From: Bacillus horti
GTDB lineage: Bacteria > Bacillota > Bacilli > Caldalkalibacillales > JCM-10596
Direction of reading: 5' to 3'
Assembly (NCBI RefSeq): GCF_030813115.1
Contig: NZ_JAUSTY010000011.1
Coordinates: 88,376 to 152,375, forward strand
Length of the DNA stretch: 64,000 nt
In this document: piece after piece, positions 52,654 through 60,719 of the stretch
How the letters are laid out: each line of letters starts with the position of its first letter
How positions within the stretch are numbered: position 1 is the stretch's first letter
The notes under the pieces: generated by a model
Database searches by the model: none
Seen by the model: only the letters and a program-made list of their open reading frames with translations
What the model was told of the DNA's origin: nothing
Translations under genes and position numbers: made by a program

Positions 52654-53289
52654 ATGACATTTACAGGCTTTACTCAGCAGGATTTTGATGTTTTTCATAT
52701 AGAAGGTTTAGATGAACGTATGGCAGCCTTAATTAAGCTAATTCGCCCTAAGCTTGAAGAACTAGGCACAAGGCTTCAGAAGCCCTTATCTGAGCTTGTA
52801 GGAGAGGAAATGTTTCCTCATGTGGCTAAGCATGCGCGGCGAACAGTCAATCCCCCTAACGATACCTGGGTAGCTTGGGCAAATAATAAACGTGGTTATA
52901 AGCAGCACCCCCACTTTCAAGTTGGTATGTGGGAGAGTCATCTATTTGTTTGGTTCGCTTTAATTTATGAATGTCCTACAAAACAGGATTTTGCAAAGGT
53001 TGCGCTTAAAGAAGCAGCCACTATTTATAAGCAAATCCCTGACAGCTTTGTTTGGTCTATTGATCATATGAGACCAGAGGCGATTCCCCAGTCTGAATTG
53101 AAACAGAAGGATGTAAAAGAAATGCTCATAAGATTGCGAGATGTCAAAAAAGCAGAGCTTCTTTGCGGCATTCATATTGATCGCCATGATCCCATTTTAA
53201 CGGACGGAGCTGCTTTGGAGGATAAGATACTAGATACCTTTGAGCAGTTGAGTGCTCTATATAAATTATCTCTTCGTGTAAGGGTTTAA
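52654..53289 (+). CDS. yktB: YktB, DUF1054/UPF0637 protein
   Basis: 211 residues (B. subtilis YktB 212). The start FTGFTQQDFDVFHIEGLDERM and the GMWESHLFVWFALIYE patch are characteristic of this uncharacterised family. An AAAGGAG SD precedes the ATG. It lies upstream of speA as in B. subtilis. Confidence 0.94.
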   Translation: MTFTGFTQQDFDVFHIEGLDERMAALIKLIRPKLEELGTRLQKPLSELVGEEMFPHVAKHARRTVNPPNDTWVAWANNKRGYKQHPHFQVGMWESHLFVWFALIYECPTKQDFAKVALKEAATIYKQIPDSFVWSIDHMRPEAIPQSELKQKDVKEMLIRLRDVKKAELLCGIHIDRHDPILTDGAALEDKILDTFEQLSALYKLSLRVRV

Positions 53290-53436
53290 TATTAAAGGTA
53301 TTCATAAAGTCTAAGCATCGGTAAAAAGAAATAGTTTATTCCTATTATTTGTGCTTGCTTTCTTCCTTGATTTTGATATACTCATTTTTGTTTGTTTTAA
53401 TTCTATAATACGTTTATATAGAAAGGTGGGGGAGAA

Positions 53437-54927
53437 TTGTCTAAAACACTGAATCATCATGAGACTCCTCTTTTTACAGGTGTGACTAATCACGCCAAAA
53501 AGAATCCTATCCAATTTCATATTCCTGGTCATAAAAAAGGGGCAGGGATGAATCCTGATTTCCGGGAATTTATCGGTGAGAATGCCCTTTCCATTGACCT
53601 TATTAATATTGGTCCTTTGGATGACTTGCATCATCCAAAAGGAATGATTAAGGAGGCGCAGGAATTAGCTGCCGATGCTTTCGGCGCTGACTATACCTTT
53701 TTTAATGTGCAAGGGACAAGCGGAGCCATTATGACCATGATTCTATCTGTTTGTAGCCCTGGTGATAAAATTATCATTCCTAGAAACGTCCATAAATCCA
53801 TTTCTACCGCTATCATTCTAGCTGGCGCTATTCCAGTATTTATTCATCCTGTGATGGACAAAAGACTAGGGATTGCTCATGGGATTACAACGTCAGCTGT
53901 GCGTACAGCCCTTGAACAGAACCCTGATGCGAAAGCTGTGCTTGTGATTAACCCTACTTATTTTGGTGTCGCCGCGAACCTTAAGGAAATTGTTGAAGTT
54001 GCGCACTCCTTTTCCGTACCAGTACTGGTTGATGAAGCCCATGGAGTGCATATTCACTTTCATCAAGATCTCCCTATGTCCGCCATGGAGGCTGGTGCAG
54101 ATATGGCCGCTACTAGTGTGCATAAGCTTGGCGGCTCCATGACTCAAAGCTCGGTACTAAACGTGCGTGGGAAGCTCATCTCCCCTAAACGAATTCAAAC
54201 GGTTATGAGCATGCTAACAACAACATCGACCTCCTATCTCCTGCTTTCTTCTTTAGATGTAGCAAGAAAACAGCTGGTTTTACATGGGAAAGAAATGGTT
54301 TCTACGGCGATTGAGCTTGCCGATTGGGCACGCTCTGAAATCAACTTACTTGCTCCTCTATACTGTATGGGAGATGAAATTGTCGGTCGAGATGAATCTA
54401 CTTTCGATTTAGACCCTACAAAGCTATTAATCCATGTTAGGGATCTAGGTATGACTGGATTTGAAGTAGAGAATTGGCTACGGGACACTCAGAATATCGA
54501 AGTTGAGATGAGTGATTTATATAATATTCTATGCTTAGTCACTCCTGGGGATACGAAGGACAGTGTCAATTCATTAGTTCAGGCATTAAAGCAATTGGTT
54601 GAATACGCGGCAAGGCAAGATTCTAGCCATGTTAATGGACCTGAAATTGAACTTCCAAAAATACCACGACTAGCTATGACGCCTAGAGATGCATTTTATG
54701 CGGAGACAGAGCTTGTTCCTTTCCACCAATCTCATGGTCGCATTATTGCTGAATTTATTATGGTTTATCCACCAGGAATTCCTGTATTACTTCCTGGTGA
54801 GATTATTACCCAGGAAAACCTTGATTACATTCAATATAATTTGGAGGTTGGGCTACCTGTTCAAGGCCCAGAGGATTTTGACTTTAGATATTTACGTGTC
54901 ATTAAGGTGCACCAAGCTATTACTTAA
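53437..54927 (+). CDS. speA: Arginine/lysine/ornithine decarboxylase (SpeA-like)
   Basis: 496 residues (B. subtilis SpeA 490) from TTG behind GGTGGGGGAG. A fold type I PLP enzyme: PLP lysine in ATSVHKLGGSMTQ, DEAHGVHIHF for ring stacking, and IPGHKKGAG near the N-terminus. The C-terminal Orn/Lys/Arg decarboxylase domain carries PGIPVLLPGEII. Most likely arginine decarboxylase for polyamine synthesis; lysine or ornithine use cannot be excluded. It keeps the yktB-speA-SR1 neighbourhood of B. subtilis. Confidence 0.92.
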   Translation: MSKTLNHHETPLFTGVTNHAKKNPIQFHIPGHKKGAGMNPDFREFIGENALSIDLINIGPLDDLHHPKGMIKEAQELAADAFGADYTFFNVQGTSGAIMTMILSVCSPGDKIIIPRNVHKSISTAIILAGAIPVFIHPVMDKRLGIAHGITTSAVRTALEQNPDAKAVLVINPTYFGVAANLKEIVEVAHSFSVPVLVDEAHGVHIHFHQDLPMSAMEAGADMAATSVHKLGGSMTQSSVLNVRGKLISPKRIQTVMSMLTTTSTSYLLLSSLDVARKQLVLHGKEMVSTAIELADWARSEINLLAPLYCMGDEIVGRDESTFDLDPTKLLIHVRDLGMTGFEVENWLRDTQNIEVEMSDLYNILCLVTPGDTKDSVNSLVQALKQLVEYAARQDSSHVNGPEIELPKIPRLAMTPRDAFYAETELVPFHQSHGRIIAEFIMVYPPGIPVLLPGEIITQENLDYIQYNLEVGLPVQGPEDFDFRYLRVIKVHQAIT

Positions 54928-54961
54928 TAGTCAATTCTTCAGTCAAACGAAGCATTTCTAT

Positions 54962-55010
54962 AAGAAAAGCTTCTATTGAAGCCTTTCGAAGAATTCATCT
55001 ATTCTATCAA
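54962..55010 (-). repeat. Dispersed intergenic repeat, copy 4 (first half only)
   Basis: AAGAAAAGCTTCTATTGAAG then CTTTCGAAGAATTC and ATCTATTCTATC align with the start of complete copy 2, with divergence increasing along it. The second half is missing. It abuts the SR1 terminator. Confidence 0.75.
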
Positions 55011-55058
55011 AAAAGAGGAGGGATTATGTGTGTCTTACGACAGATGTCCCTCCTCTTT
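55008..55058 (-). terminator. Terminator of the SR1-like RNA
   Basis: AAAGAGGAGGGA and TCCCTCCTCTTT form a perfect 12-bp stem; on the minus strand it is followed by TTTTTT. It closes a transcript of about 320 bases that starts near 55331. Confidence 0.88.
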
Positions 55059-55126
55059 CTGCTTATTTAAAGCATCTAGCTATTGTACATATATTTTATT
55101 ACCTATTCTTCTTTTTCAATGGCTTA

Positions 55127-55291
55127 CTAAAATGAGTTAGTATGAGCGATTCCTTTTACTTCTTTCACACTGTACTGCTCTTCCCCACTACATTGGTGAC
55201 AATTAGGACATACTCCATAGAGCGTAGAAACCTTTTCATCCTCGTACTGAGCAATTGTTCTTCCACACGTTTGGCAGATAATTGTACCCAA
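55127..55291 (-). CDS. GapA-binding peptide SR1P
   Basis: 54 residues from TTG after AGGAGGG. It begins GTIICQTCGRTIAQYEDEKV and continues STLYGVCPNCHQC, with four or five cysteines. This matches SR1P, the peptide encoded in B. subtilis small RNA SR1 (39 residues); here a 15-residue tail rich in Glu, Val and Lys is added. SR1P binds GapA and increases RNase J1 activity; SR1 RNA also base-pairs with ahrC mRNA. The speA neighbour is the B. subtilis location. Whether the RNA also base-pairs here cannot be told. Confidence 0.88.
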   Translation of the reverse strand: MGTIICQTCGRTIAQYEDEKVSTLYGVCPNCHQCSGEEQYSVKEVKGIAHTNSF

Positions 55292-55308
55292 GGTATCCCT
55301 CCTGTTTT

Positions 55309-55366
55309 TGTAAGCGTTTTAATTATGTTATACTAATAATATAATAGTGTATAACATTTATGTCAA
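55309..55366 (-). promoter_or_regulatory. SR1/SR1P promoter with cre-like site
   Basis: On the minus strand TTGACA (55361-55366), 17 bases, TATATT (55338-55343) form a near-consensus sigma-A promoter. TGTAAGCGTTTTAA (plus strand, 55309-55322) lies just after the start site and matches the CcpA cre consensus except at one late position. In B. subtilis SR1 is repressed by sugar through CcpN, so a catabolite-linked site is plausible. Confidence 0.65.
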
Positions 55367-55446
55367 TAGGCAGATATAGAGATATACTGTATTATCTCTG
55401 TATCTTTTTTTGTCACCGATTTGTCTCCCTTTTTTCTTTCTATTTT

Positions 55447-55576
55447 AACGTTTAAGAAAGTATAAAATTTGATACCCTATTTTCTTCAAATTTTATACTT
55501 TCTGACGGCAAGAAAAGCTTCCTCTAATGATGGACTAGACAACTTCTTCGAGTGGGCTTCAATAGAAGCTTTTCTT
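55447..55576 (+). repeat. Dispersed intergenic repeat, copy 5 (complete, 130 bp)
   Basis: Starts AACGTTTAAGAAAG. Hairpin 1 has perfect 18-bp arms AGAAAGTATAAAATTTGA and TCAAATTTTATACTTTCT around 13 bases. After GACGGC, hairpin 2 has 12-bp arms AAGAAAAGCTTC and GAAGCTTTTCTT enclosing CTCTAATGATGG, ACTAGACAACTTCTTCGAG. It lies between the SR1 promoter and the DUF1885 gene. No ORF inside. Confidence 0.93.
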
Positions 55577-55641
55577 ATTGTATTCCTATGCTGATAATGC
55601 TACGATATTAACAGGAGTTTGGTTAATCAGGAGGGATTGTT

Positions 55642-56085
55642 TTGGGACAGAGTGCCTATATTAGACTAGTTGACGCTTCTACAACACAAACTGTTCAATT
55701 GCAGGATATTAAGGATAAGTTTCATCGCTACATAGATATGACAACAAAAACGGGCAATCAGCTAGATTGGGGATACGCCGAAGCCGCGTTTCCCTATACC
55801 TTAGTCGAGAAGCCTGAAGGGAAAGATCACTGGTTTTATTTAAAGGGAAGTAATCCTTTATATAAATATATTGTTGTTGGAGTAGGAACAGACCAAGCAA
55901 ATCAGGCTGAGGGTGGCGAACAAGCTGAAGAATCTCAGTTCATCCAAGTGGTTCTACCTGATGGGGCAACACATGGTGATAAATCAAAGGCTAATGAATT
56001 TTGCAAGTACTTAGCTAAGGAATTTAAGGCTCAGTTGGATTTATTTAATGGCCGCCGGATGTATTATTACCCTCGTAAGCCTTAA
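55642..56085 (+). CDS. DUF1885 family protein
   Basis: 147 residues from TTG behind AGGAGGG. Mixed alpha/beta with WGYAEAAFPYTLVEKP and YKYIVVGVGT, then an acidic Glu/Gln insertion (about 90-105), then NGRRMYYYPRKP. This resembles the uncharacterised DUF1885 group of Bacillus. No membrane segment and no catalytic motif. Confidence 0.75.
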   Translation: MGQSAYIRLVDASTTQTVQLQDIKDKFHRYIDMTTKTGNQLDWGYAEAAFPYTLVEKPEGKDHWFYLKGSNPLYKYIVVGVGTDQANQAEGGEQAEESQFIQVVLPDGATHGDKSKANEFCKYLAKEFKAQLDLFNGRRMYYYPRKP

Positions 56086-56173
56086 GAATTTCAGATGATA
56101 TTTCTTCAGTTAATCTGAGCTAATAGCTTCATAAAAGCTATGAAAATCGAAGCACTAAGAGCATAAAAATAAT

Positions 56174-56210
56174 CTAAAAAAGCTGGGTGATAGTTACCCA
56201 GCTTTTTTAG
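56174..56210. terminator. Bidirectional terminator after the DUF1885 gene
   Basis: CTAAAAAAGCTGGGT and ACCCAGCTTTTTTAG form a perfect 15-bp stem with a seven-base loop. Confidence 0.94.
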
Positions 56211-56340
56211 ATATGTTCCGTTCATCCGGCAAGGCAAATTGGATGATTGAATGCTTTTATCTTTAGATAAGCTCAGATTCCTTTTGTGTAAAAATGATCA
56301 ATAGGCTTAATCTTTTTAAATCAAAGTAAAACCAGTTCGC

Positions 56341-56862
56341 TTATGTGGAAACTAATTCATATATTAGTGCCTTTAGCTCCTTCTTTGAACAATCATAATC
56401 ATCATTCAACCATCTTCTTAACACATGAACAATGCCACTACTATAAAAATCAATTAATACTTTGGGATTAGGAAAATTATTGATTCTCTCTGAAATGATC
56501 AAGTTATTATTCTGAGCTTCAACTAGTATAAAATCACTTAATAAATTCACAAAGTCAGTAGAAAACTCATCATTTGATAAAATATTCTTTATAAACCGCT
56601 TATTTTCGTCTATATAATCTACGACGAAGTTATATATAGCCTCACCATTGCTTTCCTCTCTCATTTGGTTAAAGAGAATAGGTAAGATCTCTCTCATCAA
56701 ATCATATTTATCGTTATAGTAGCGATAAAATGAACTACGGTGTATTTTACTTTGCATGCATATATCATTTATTGTAATGGATTTAAATGTTTTTTTGTTT
56801 AATAACTCTCGAAATGCAATCAATATGAACGATCGGGTTCTTTCCGTTGTCTGATTGCTCAA
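56341..56862 (-). CDS. TetR/AcrR-family regulator
   Basis: 173 residues. N-terminal helix-turn-helix SITINDICMQSKIHRSSFYR and the YYNDKYDLMREIL helix are typical. The short C-terminal domain resembles the group that controls YhgE-like or ABC-2 permeases. It lies 55 bases downstream of the permease gene on the same strand, so permease and regulator form one operon. Confidence 0.88.
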   Translation of the reverse strand: MSNQTTERTRSFILIAFRELLNKKTFKSITINDICMQSKIHRSSFYRYYNDKYDLMREILPILFNQMREESNGEAIYNFVVDYIDENKRFIKNILSNDEFSTDFVNLLSDFILVEAQNNNLIISERINNFPNPKVLIDFYSSGIVHVLRRWLNDDYDCSKKELKALIYELVST

Positions 56863-56917
56863 GACTTTCCCGCCTCCCTCAACATCTGTCTATATTATAG
56901 AACTTTTTATGCTAGAG

Positions 56918-58066
56918 CTAGAATAATGATTTCTTTAATGGTGCATTCTCTTTCTTTATCCCTTGAATGATGCTTGTTATGATTGCACCACCGATTGCTA
57001 AGCCTAGTAGTCCAAGGAGATACGGTAGCACCGAATTCCCACCGAATAGACCTATAAAATTCGCTTGATTTGCATAGTATGCTGGTGAAATATGGCTTAG
57101 CCATTGCATCACTTTATAATTCGCTTCATAAGGAATAACACCGGCTCCAGCAATAACTTGGATTAATAAGAAAGTTAAATTGAACAACATACCAGGCTGT
57201 CCTAATAGCATCGTCGATATCGTAAAAATTTGGATTGCCGCTAATGTCAATAATGACAATGTACCCCAAACGGTTATAAATGACCCTAGTCCATAGTTCT
57301 CCAAAGCAAATAAGATACCTAAGCTCGGTAATGAGCCAATTAAGGCAAAAGTTAGTATCGCTAACTGCATAGAACCATATGCTTTCCACTTCCCTATTTG
57401 GGGACGCATGCGGTCAAGGGAGCTCACAATAAACATGGAAAAAATCATGGACCCAACATTAGCCGCAATCGTTAATAAAATTGGAGCCATTTGATTATGC
57501 ATTCCTTGTCTTTGCTCATTAATGATCGTTATGTTAGGCTCAAATTGATTCTTAGCCATGTCAGCCATTCCGATAGCTTGCTCCTCAGGAATATTTAGAT
57601 GAACTAGCATTTCTTCAATAAAGCTAGTCTCAAATTGATTTGCTAATATCGATGAAATCTCTTGAACAACCGATGACATTGTAGTTGAAACAAGCGATGG
57701 GTTTGCTTGGTTAATCGTAAAATTGATCGTAGTTTTTTTATCTTCACTAATCAGATTTTCCGTGAAGTCTTGTGGGATATGGATTAACAGGTAAATATCT
57801 CTGTCCTCTAACGAACGCTGTGCTTCTTCTAGACTCCTATTTGTTTCTACGACAAAGGGTAACTCTTCTAGCATCTGCTTTTCAATTTCTGCGCCATAGT
57901 TAGTATCCTCATTTACAATTCCTACCCGTAAATTAGATATGTTTTGAGGCATTGCTGAATAGGCAGGAAGGAATATACCCATCATTATGACCTGATACAC
58001 TAGAACACCCACAAATGCTAAAATTGTTGATTTTTGAGTAAAAAATGCTTTAAGTGAATTCATCAT
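56918..58066 (-). CDS. ABC-2-type / YhgE-Pip-like membrane permease
   Basis: 382 residues with AGGAGG before two ATGs (58066 or 58063). One N-terminal helix (about 15-35), a large extracytoplasmic domain (about 40-200) containing LRVGIVNEDTNYG and YLLIHIPQDFTENL, and five C-terminal helices (about 197-218, 235-258, 265-288, 292-312, 345-368). That is the DUF3533/ABC-2 permease layout, related to phage-infection protein and drug-export permeases. No ATPase gene is next to it. It is controlled by the downstream TetR gene. Confidence 0.82.
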   Translation of the reverse strand: MMNSLKAFFTQKSTILAFVGVLVYQVIMMGIFLPAYSAMPQNISNLRVGIVNEDTNYGAEIEKQMLEELPFVVETNRSLEEAQRSLEDRDIYLLIHIPQDFTENLISEDKKTTINFTINQANPSLVSTTMSSVVQEISSILANQFETSFIEEMLVHLNIPEEQAIGMADMAKNQFEPNITIINEQRQGMHNQMAPILLTIAANVGSMIFSMFIVSSLDRMRPQIGKWKAYGSMQLAILTFALIGSLPSLGILFALENYGLGSFITVWGTLSLLTLAAIQIFTISTMLLGQPGMLFNLTFLLIQVIAGAGVIPYEANYKVMQWLSHISPAYYANQANFIGLFGGNSVLPYLLGLLGLAIGGAIITSIIQGIKKENAPLKKSLF

Positions 58067-58210
58067 TGAACCTCCTCGTTTTCTCTAATTAAGATAATAG
58101 ACATTGAGGTCCTACGGAAGATTCAATATGAATACACAGTCTCAAAATAAAACAATATGTTATAAATGTCTTATTTTTAAGTCGGAATTATTTGAGGATT
58201 GAAATAAGAT

Positions 58211-58236
58211 AAAGGTAAGTTTTAACACTTACCTTT
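58211..58236. terminator. Bidirectional terminator after the 105-residue gene
   Basis: AAAGGTAAGT and ACTTACCTTT form a 10-bp perfect stem around TTTAAC; T-rich sequence follows the 3' arm on the plus strand and TTTATCTT on the minus strand. Confidence 0.65.
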
Positions 58237-58338
58237 ATTTCTATATTTTCTATTGGTTTCCTCTTATTTCTTCTTACTTATAATATCCCCAGCCTTATGC
58301 ACTTGTCTCTAGCCTGAGCGTCCCTCTAAAGAAAAACA

Positions 58339-58656
58339 TTAGTATAAAGATTTAGTTGTTGTTTCAATACTCCAACCGTTGTTTTTTAGTTTTTCCATGT
58401 ACTCAACAGCAGTCATTTTTTCACTCTCTATGACTAAGGGTGTTAATGAAACAAGGCACTCATTTGAAGTGTAATTAATAGTTACTTTAGCTACCTCATA
58501 TCCATTATGGAATCTTGAATCAAACCCCGGGTCATCAATGATATCGCCAACTACTGGTTTGATTTCAGATTCTATCGTTTTCGTTAGGATATTTGAGTTT
58601 TCTTTTGTTGGCTCATGGTGGACGGATGTCACAAAGATGATTAGTTTTATCTTCAA
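58339..58656 (-). CDS. Short protein of unknown function
   Basis: 105 residues from TTG after AGGAGG; the frame upstream of the TTG has no SD. A short hydrophobic N-terminus (IKLIIFVTSV) is followed by a His-rich HHEP patch and an alpha/beta region with VAKVTINYTSNECLVSLTPL. The hydrophobic stretch is too short for a sure signal peptide. No family recognised. It stands alone. Confidence 0.6.
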   Translation of the reverse strand: MKIKLIIFVTSVHHEPTKENSNILTKTIESEIKPVVGDIIDDPGFDSRFHNGYEVAKVTINYTSNECLVSLTPLVIESEKMTAVEYMEKLKNNGWSIETTTKSLY

Positions 58657-58774
58657 GCTTAATCTCCTCCTAACTCGTTTTACATACATGGTTGTAGGGG
58701 GTTATAAAATAATGGTACAACATATTTTTGGATTTAACCATTTTTTCAGAGTTGCTTATTGACTACAGTTTTAA

Positions 58775-60007
58775 TCATTTATAGTGTCCACCAATTTTTG
58801 ATGCTCGATCTCTGGCCTGACCAGCAGATTTTAAAGAAGATGCTCGCATAATAATACTATTCCCATACTTCTCTTTCATCCTATCTACAGCCCTCTCTAA
58901 GGCAAACTCTTCCTCGCGGTTATTGAAGAAGCTCAATTGATACTCTTTATCGCTTTGAAGTTGACTCAAGGTAACCCCTATTCTTCGAATCGGAAGACCA
59001 TCCCAATGTCGATCAAATAATAAGGTCGCTACACGATATACTTCTTTGGTTAGATTGGTCGGGTCAAGTAGCTTCATCTGTCTATGGAACCCCGTAGGGT
59101 TGTCAAAATCAGCTCCAGCACAACCTACTGAAACAACCCATCCCATGTATCCTTTAGCTCTAGAACGCTGACATACTAACTCTGAAATCTCTAACAGGGG
59201 CACTAAAATTTGATCACGAGTATCATAATCATAGGGTAGTGTCATCTGGTGTCCGATCGCTTTTTGCTGATCATGAGTGGTGGGGTTGACTGGTGAGTTG
59301 TCATGCCCGTTAGCTATGAGCCATAAAACTTCTCCGTTAATGCCCCATTTTGCTTTTAGTCTTGCTAGTGGGAATTGGGCTAACTGTCCTATCGTCCGAA
59401 TCCCCATCTTCTCTAGATGTCGGCTCATCCGAGAGCCTACCATAAACATTTTATGAATAGGTAAGGGCCAAAGGACCTTCGGTAGCTCATCCTGTTTTAG
59501 AAAAAAAATGCCTGAATCATTACGTTTGGCAAAATGATCACAGGCCATTTTAGCAATCGTTTTGGAATTTCCTATTCCTACTCTGGAATAAATGTTCGTT
59601 TCTTTCATTATTGTGATCTGAATCTTTTCCGCTATTTCCCAGGGAGCCCCGAAGAGCTGTTGACTCCCAGTAACATCCATAAACTGTTCGTCTATCGAAT
59701 ATGGTTCCACAAGATCTGTAAAACGCATGAAGATGTCTGTAATCGCCGAGGAAACATGAAGATAGTGCTGCATACGCGGGCGAACTACGACAGCCTGTGG
59801 GCATTTTTGCTGAGCCTCCCACAATCGTTCAGCATTCTTCACCCCGAACCGTTTAGCCAAAGGGCAGGCCGCTAGGACGACCCCACTTCTCCGCTCGGGA
59901 TCACCTGAAACGATCACAGGCTTATTTCTCAAATATGGATTGTCAGCCTTTTCTACTGATGCATAGAAAGATTGCATATCAACAAGGAAAATGACTTTAT
60001 CTTGCAT
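58775..60007 (-). CDS. uvrX: Y-family DNA polymerase, UvrX/YqjW-like
   Basis: 410 residues (B. subtilis YqjW 412). Catalytic acids: Asp in FLVDMQSFYASVEK and Asp-Glu in YSIDEQFMDV; two helix-hairpin-helix motifs around MGIRTIGQLAQFPLA. The C-terminal little-finger domain ends with a short motif region. The start context and lack of a full DinB-type C-terminus favour the UvrX/YqjW branch, which bypasses DNA lesions in the SOS response. Two LexA boxes lie upstream. The YolD gene often paired with uvrX is not seen. Confidence 0.93.
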   Translation of the reverse strand: MQDKVIFLVDMQSFYASVEKADNPYLRNKPVIVSGDPERRSGVVLAACPLAKRFGVKNAERLWEAQQKCPQAVVVRPRMQHYLHVSSAITDIFMRFTDLVEPYSIDEQFMDVTGSQQLFGAPWEIAEKIQITIMKETNIYSRVGIGNSKTIAKMACDHFAKRNDSGIFFLKQDELPKVLWPLPIHKMFMVGSRMSRHLEKMGIRTIGQLAQFPLARLKAKWGINGEVLWLIANGHDNSPVNPTTHDQQKAIGHQMTLPYDYDTRDQILVPLLEISELVCQRSRAKGYMGWVVSVGCAGADFDNPTGFHRQMKLLDPTNLTKEVYRVATLLFDRHWDGLPIRRIGVTLSQLQSDKEYQLSFFNNREEEFALERAVDRMKEKYGNSIIMRASSLKSAGQARDRASKIGGHYK

Positions 60008-60031
60008 GTTGCAACGACCCCCTCAAAAAAA

Positions 60032-60077
60032 CGAACGTACTTTCGTATCCATATCATTATATGCGAAAGTACGTTCG
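60032..60077 (-). promoter_or_regulatory. Two LexA boxes and -10 element of the uvrX promoter
   Basis: CGAACGTACTTTCG (60032-60045) and CGAAAGTACGTTCG (60064-60077) are exact reverse complements of each other, 32 bp apart, each one mismatch from the Bacillus LexA consensus CGAAC-N4-GTTCG. On the minus strand a TATAAT -10 lies between them. This places uvrX under SOS control. Confidence 0.88.
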
Positions 60078-60165
60078 TTTAATACTAGAAAATATTTACT
60101 TATCGTAGCATGATTAGCAAATAGAGAGGTCAAATATGTAAGTTTGATTAATCACTATTTATAAG

Positions 60166-60190
60166 GATAGGATGAATCCCTATCCTTCCT
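60166..60190. terminator. Hairpin after the recombinase remnant
   Basis: AAGGATAGG and CCTATCCTT form a perfect nine-pair stem beside the stop codon of the recombinase remnant; the T-tract on either side is poor, so terminator function is uncertain. Confidence 0.45.
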
Positions 60191-60193
60191 TGC

Positions 60194-60366
60194 TTAGTTT
60201 TCTAAATAGCGGTATAGTGTGGTTTTGCTAATTCCCGTTTCCGCTTTAATTTGGGCTAAGCTATATTGTTGGCTCTGATACATACTGATTGCACGTTTCA
60301 CGTTCTCATCTGGCTTACGTGGTCGACCAGGCTTCACTCCTTTTTGCTTTGCTGCATATAAGCCGG
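60194..60366 (-). pseudogene. C-terminal remnant of a serine recombinase (resolvase/invertase)
   Basis: About 57 residues remain: GLYAAKQKGVKPGRPRK, then DENVKRAISMYQSQQ and the helix-turn-helix SLAQIKAETGISKTTLYRYL, which is the standard C-terminal DNA-binding domain of resolvases. The catalytic N-terminal two-thirds is missing; the frame upstream of position 60366 reads antisense to a SulP fragment. It is a broken mobile-element gene. Confidence 0.8.
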
Positions 60367-60719
60367 TATCCATTGGAACTTTTGATTGGTCTTCCTTCAC
60401 CTATTTGCGCAAAGCTCCAAAGACAGATTCCTTAGTAATGCTCACTACGGTAGGTGTTGTGGTCTACACACATGACCTTTCTAAAGGGGTATTTGCAGGG
60501 GTGATAATGAGTGCCATTTTCTTTATGGCCAAAATTTCTAAGCTGAAGGTTAAAAAGAAACAGCAGAATAGAGGGGATCGATACGAGGTTGTCGGTCAGT
60601 TATTTTTTGCTTCTGTAGAAGGGTTTGTTGATTCGTTTAATTTCAATGTTTCTGATTCTCGAATAGTCATTGACTTCTCAACCACATTCATACAAAAACC
60701 TAAGCAGAGACCACTGTAA
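60367..60719 (+). pseudogene. Internal/C-terminal remnant of a SulP anion permease
   Basis: The frame reads VSIGTFDWSSFTYLRKAPKT then DSLVMLTTVGVVVYTHDLSK and GVFAGVIMSAIFF, the last membrane helices of SulP transporters. The start of a STAS domain follows (YEVVGQLFFASVEGFVDSFN). Both the N-terminal helices and most of the STAS domain are missing. It abuts the recombinase remnant head-to-head at about 60366. Confidence 0.8.

Noticed and set aside
55142..55336. 64-residue plus-strand frame after speA
   Set aside because: It is the shadow of the SR1P gene on the opposite strand; the minus frame has promoter, SD, cysteine motif and terminator.
56907..57389. Minus-strand frames of 65 and 87 residues inside the permease gene
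   Set aside because: Alternative frames of the membrane protein; same strand, no SD.
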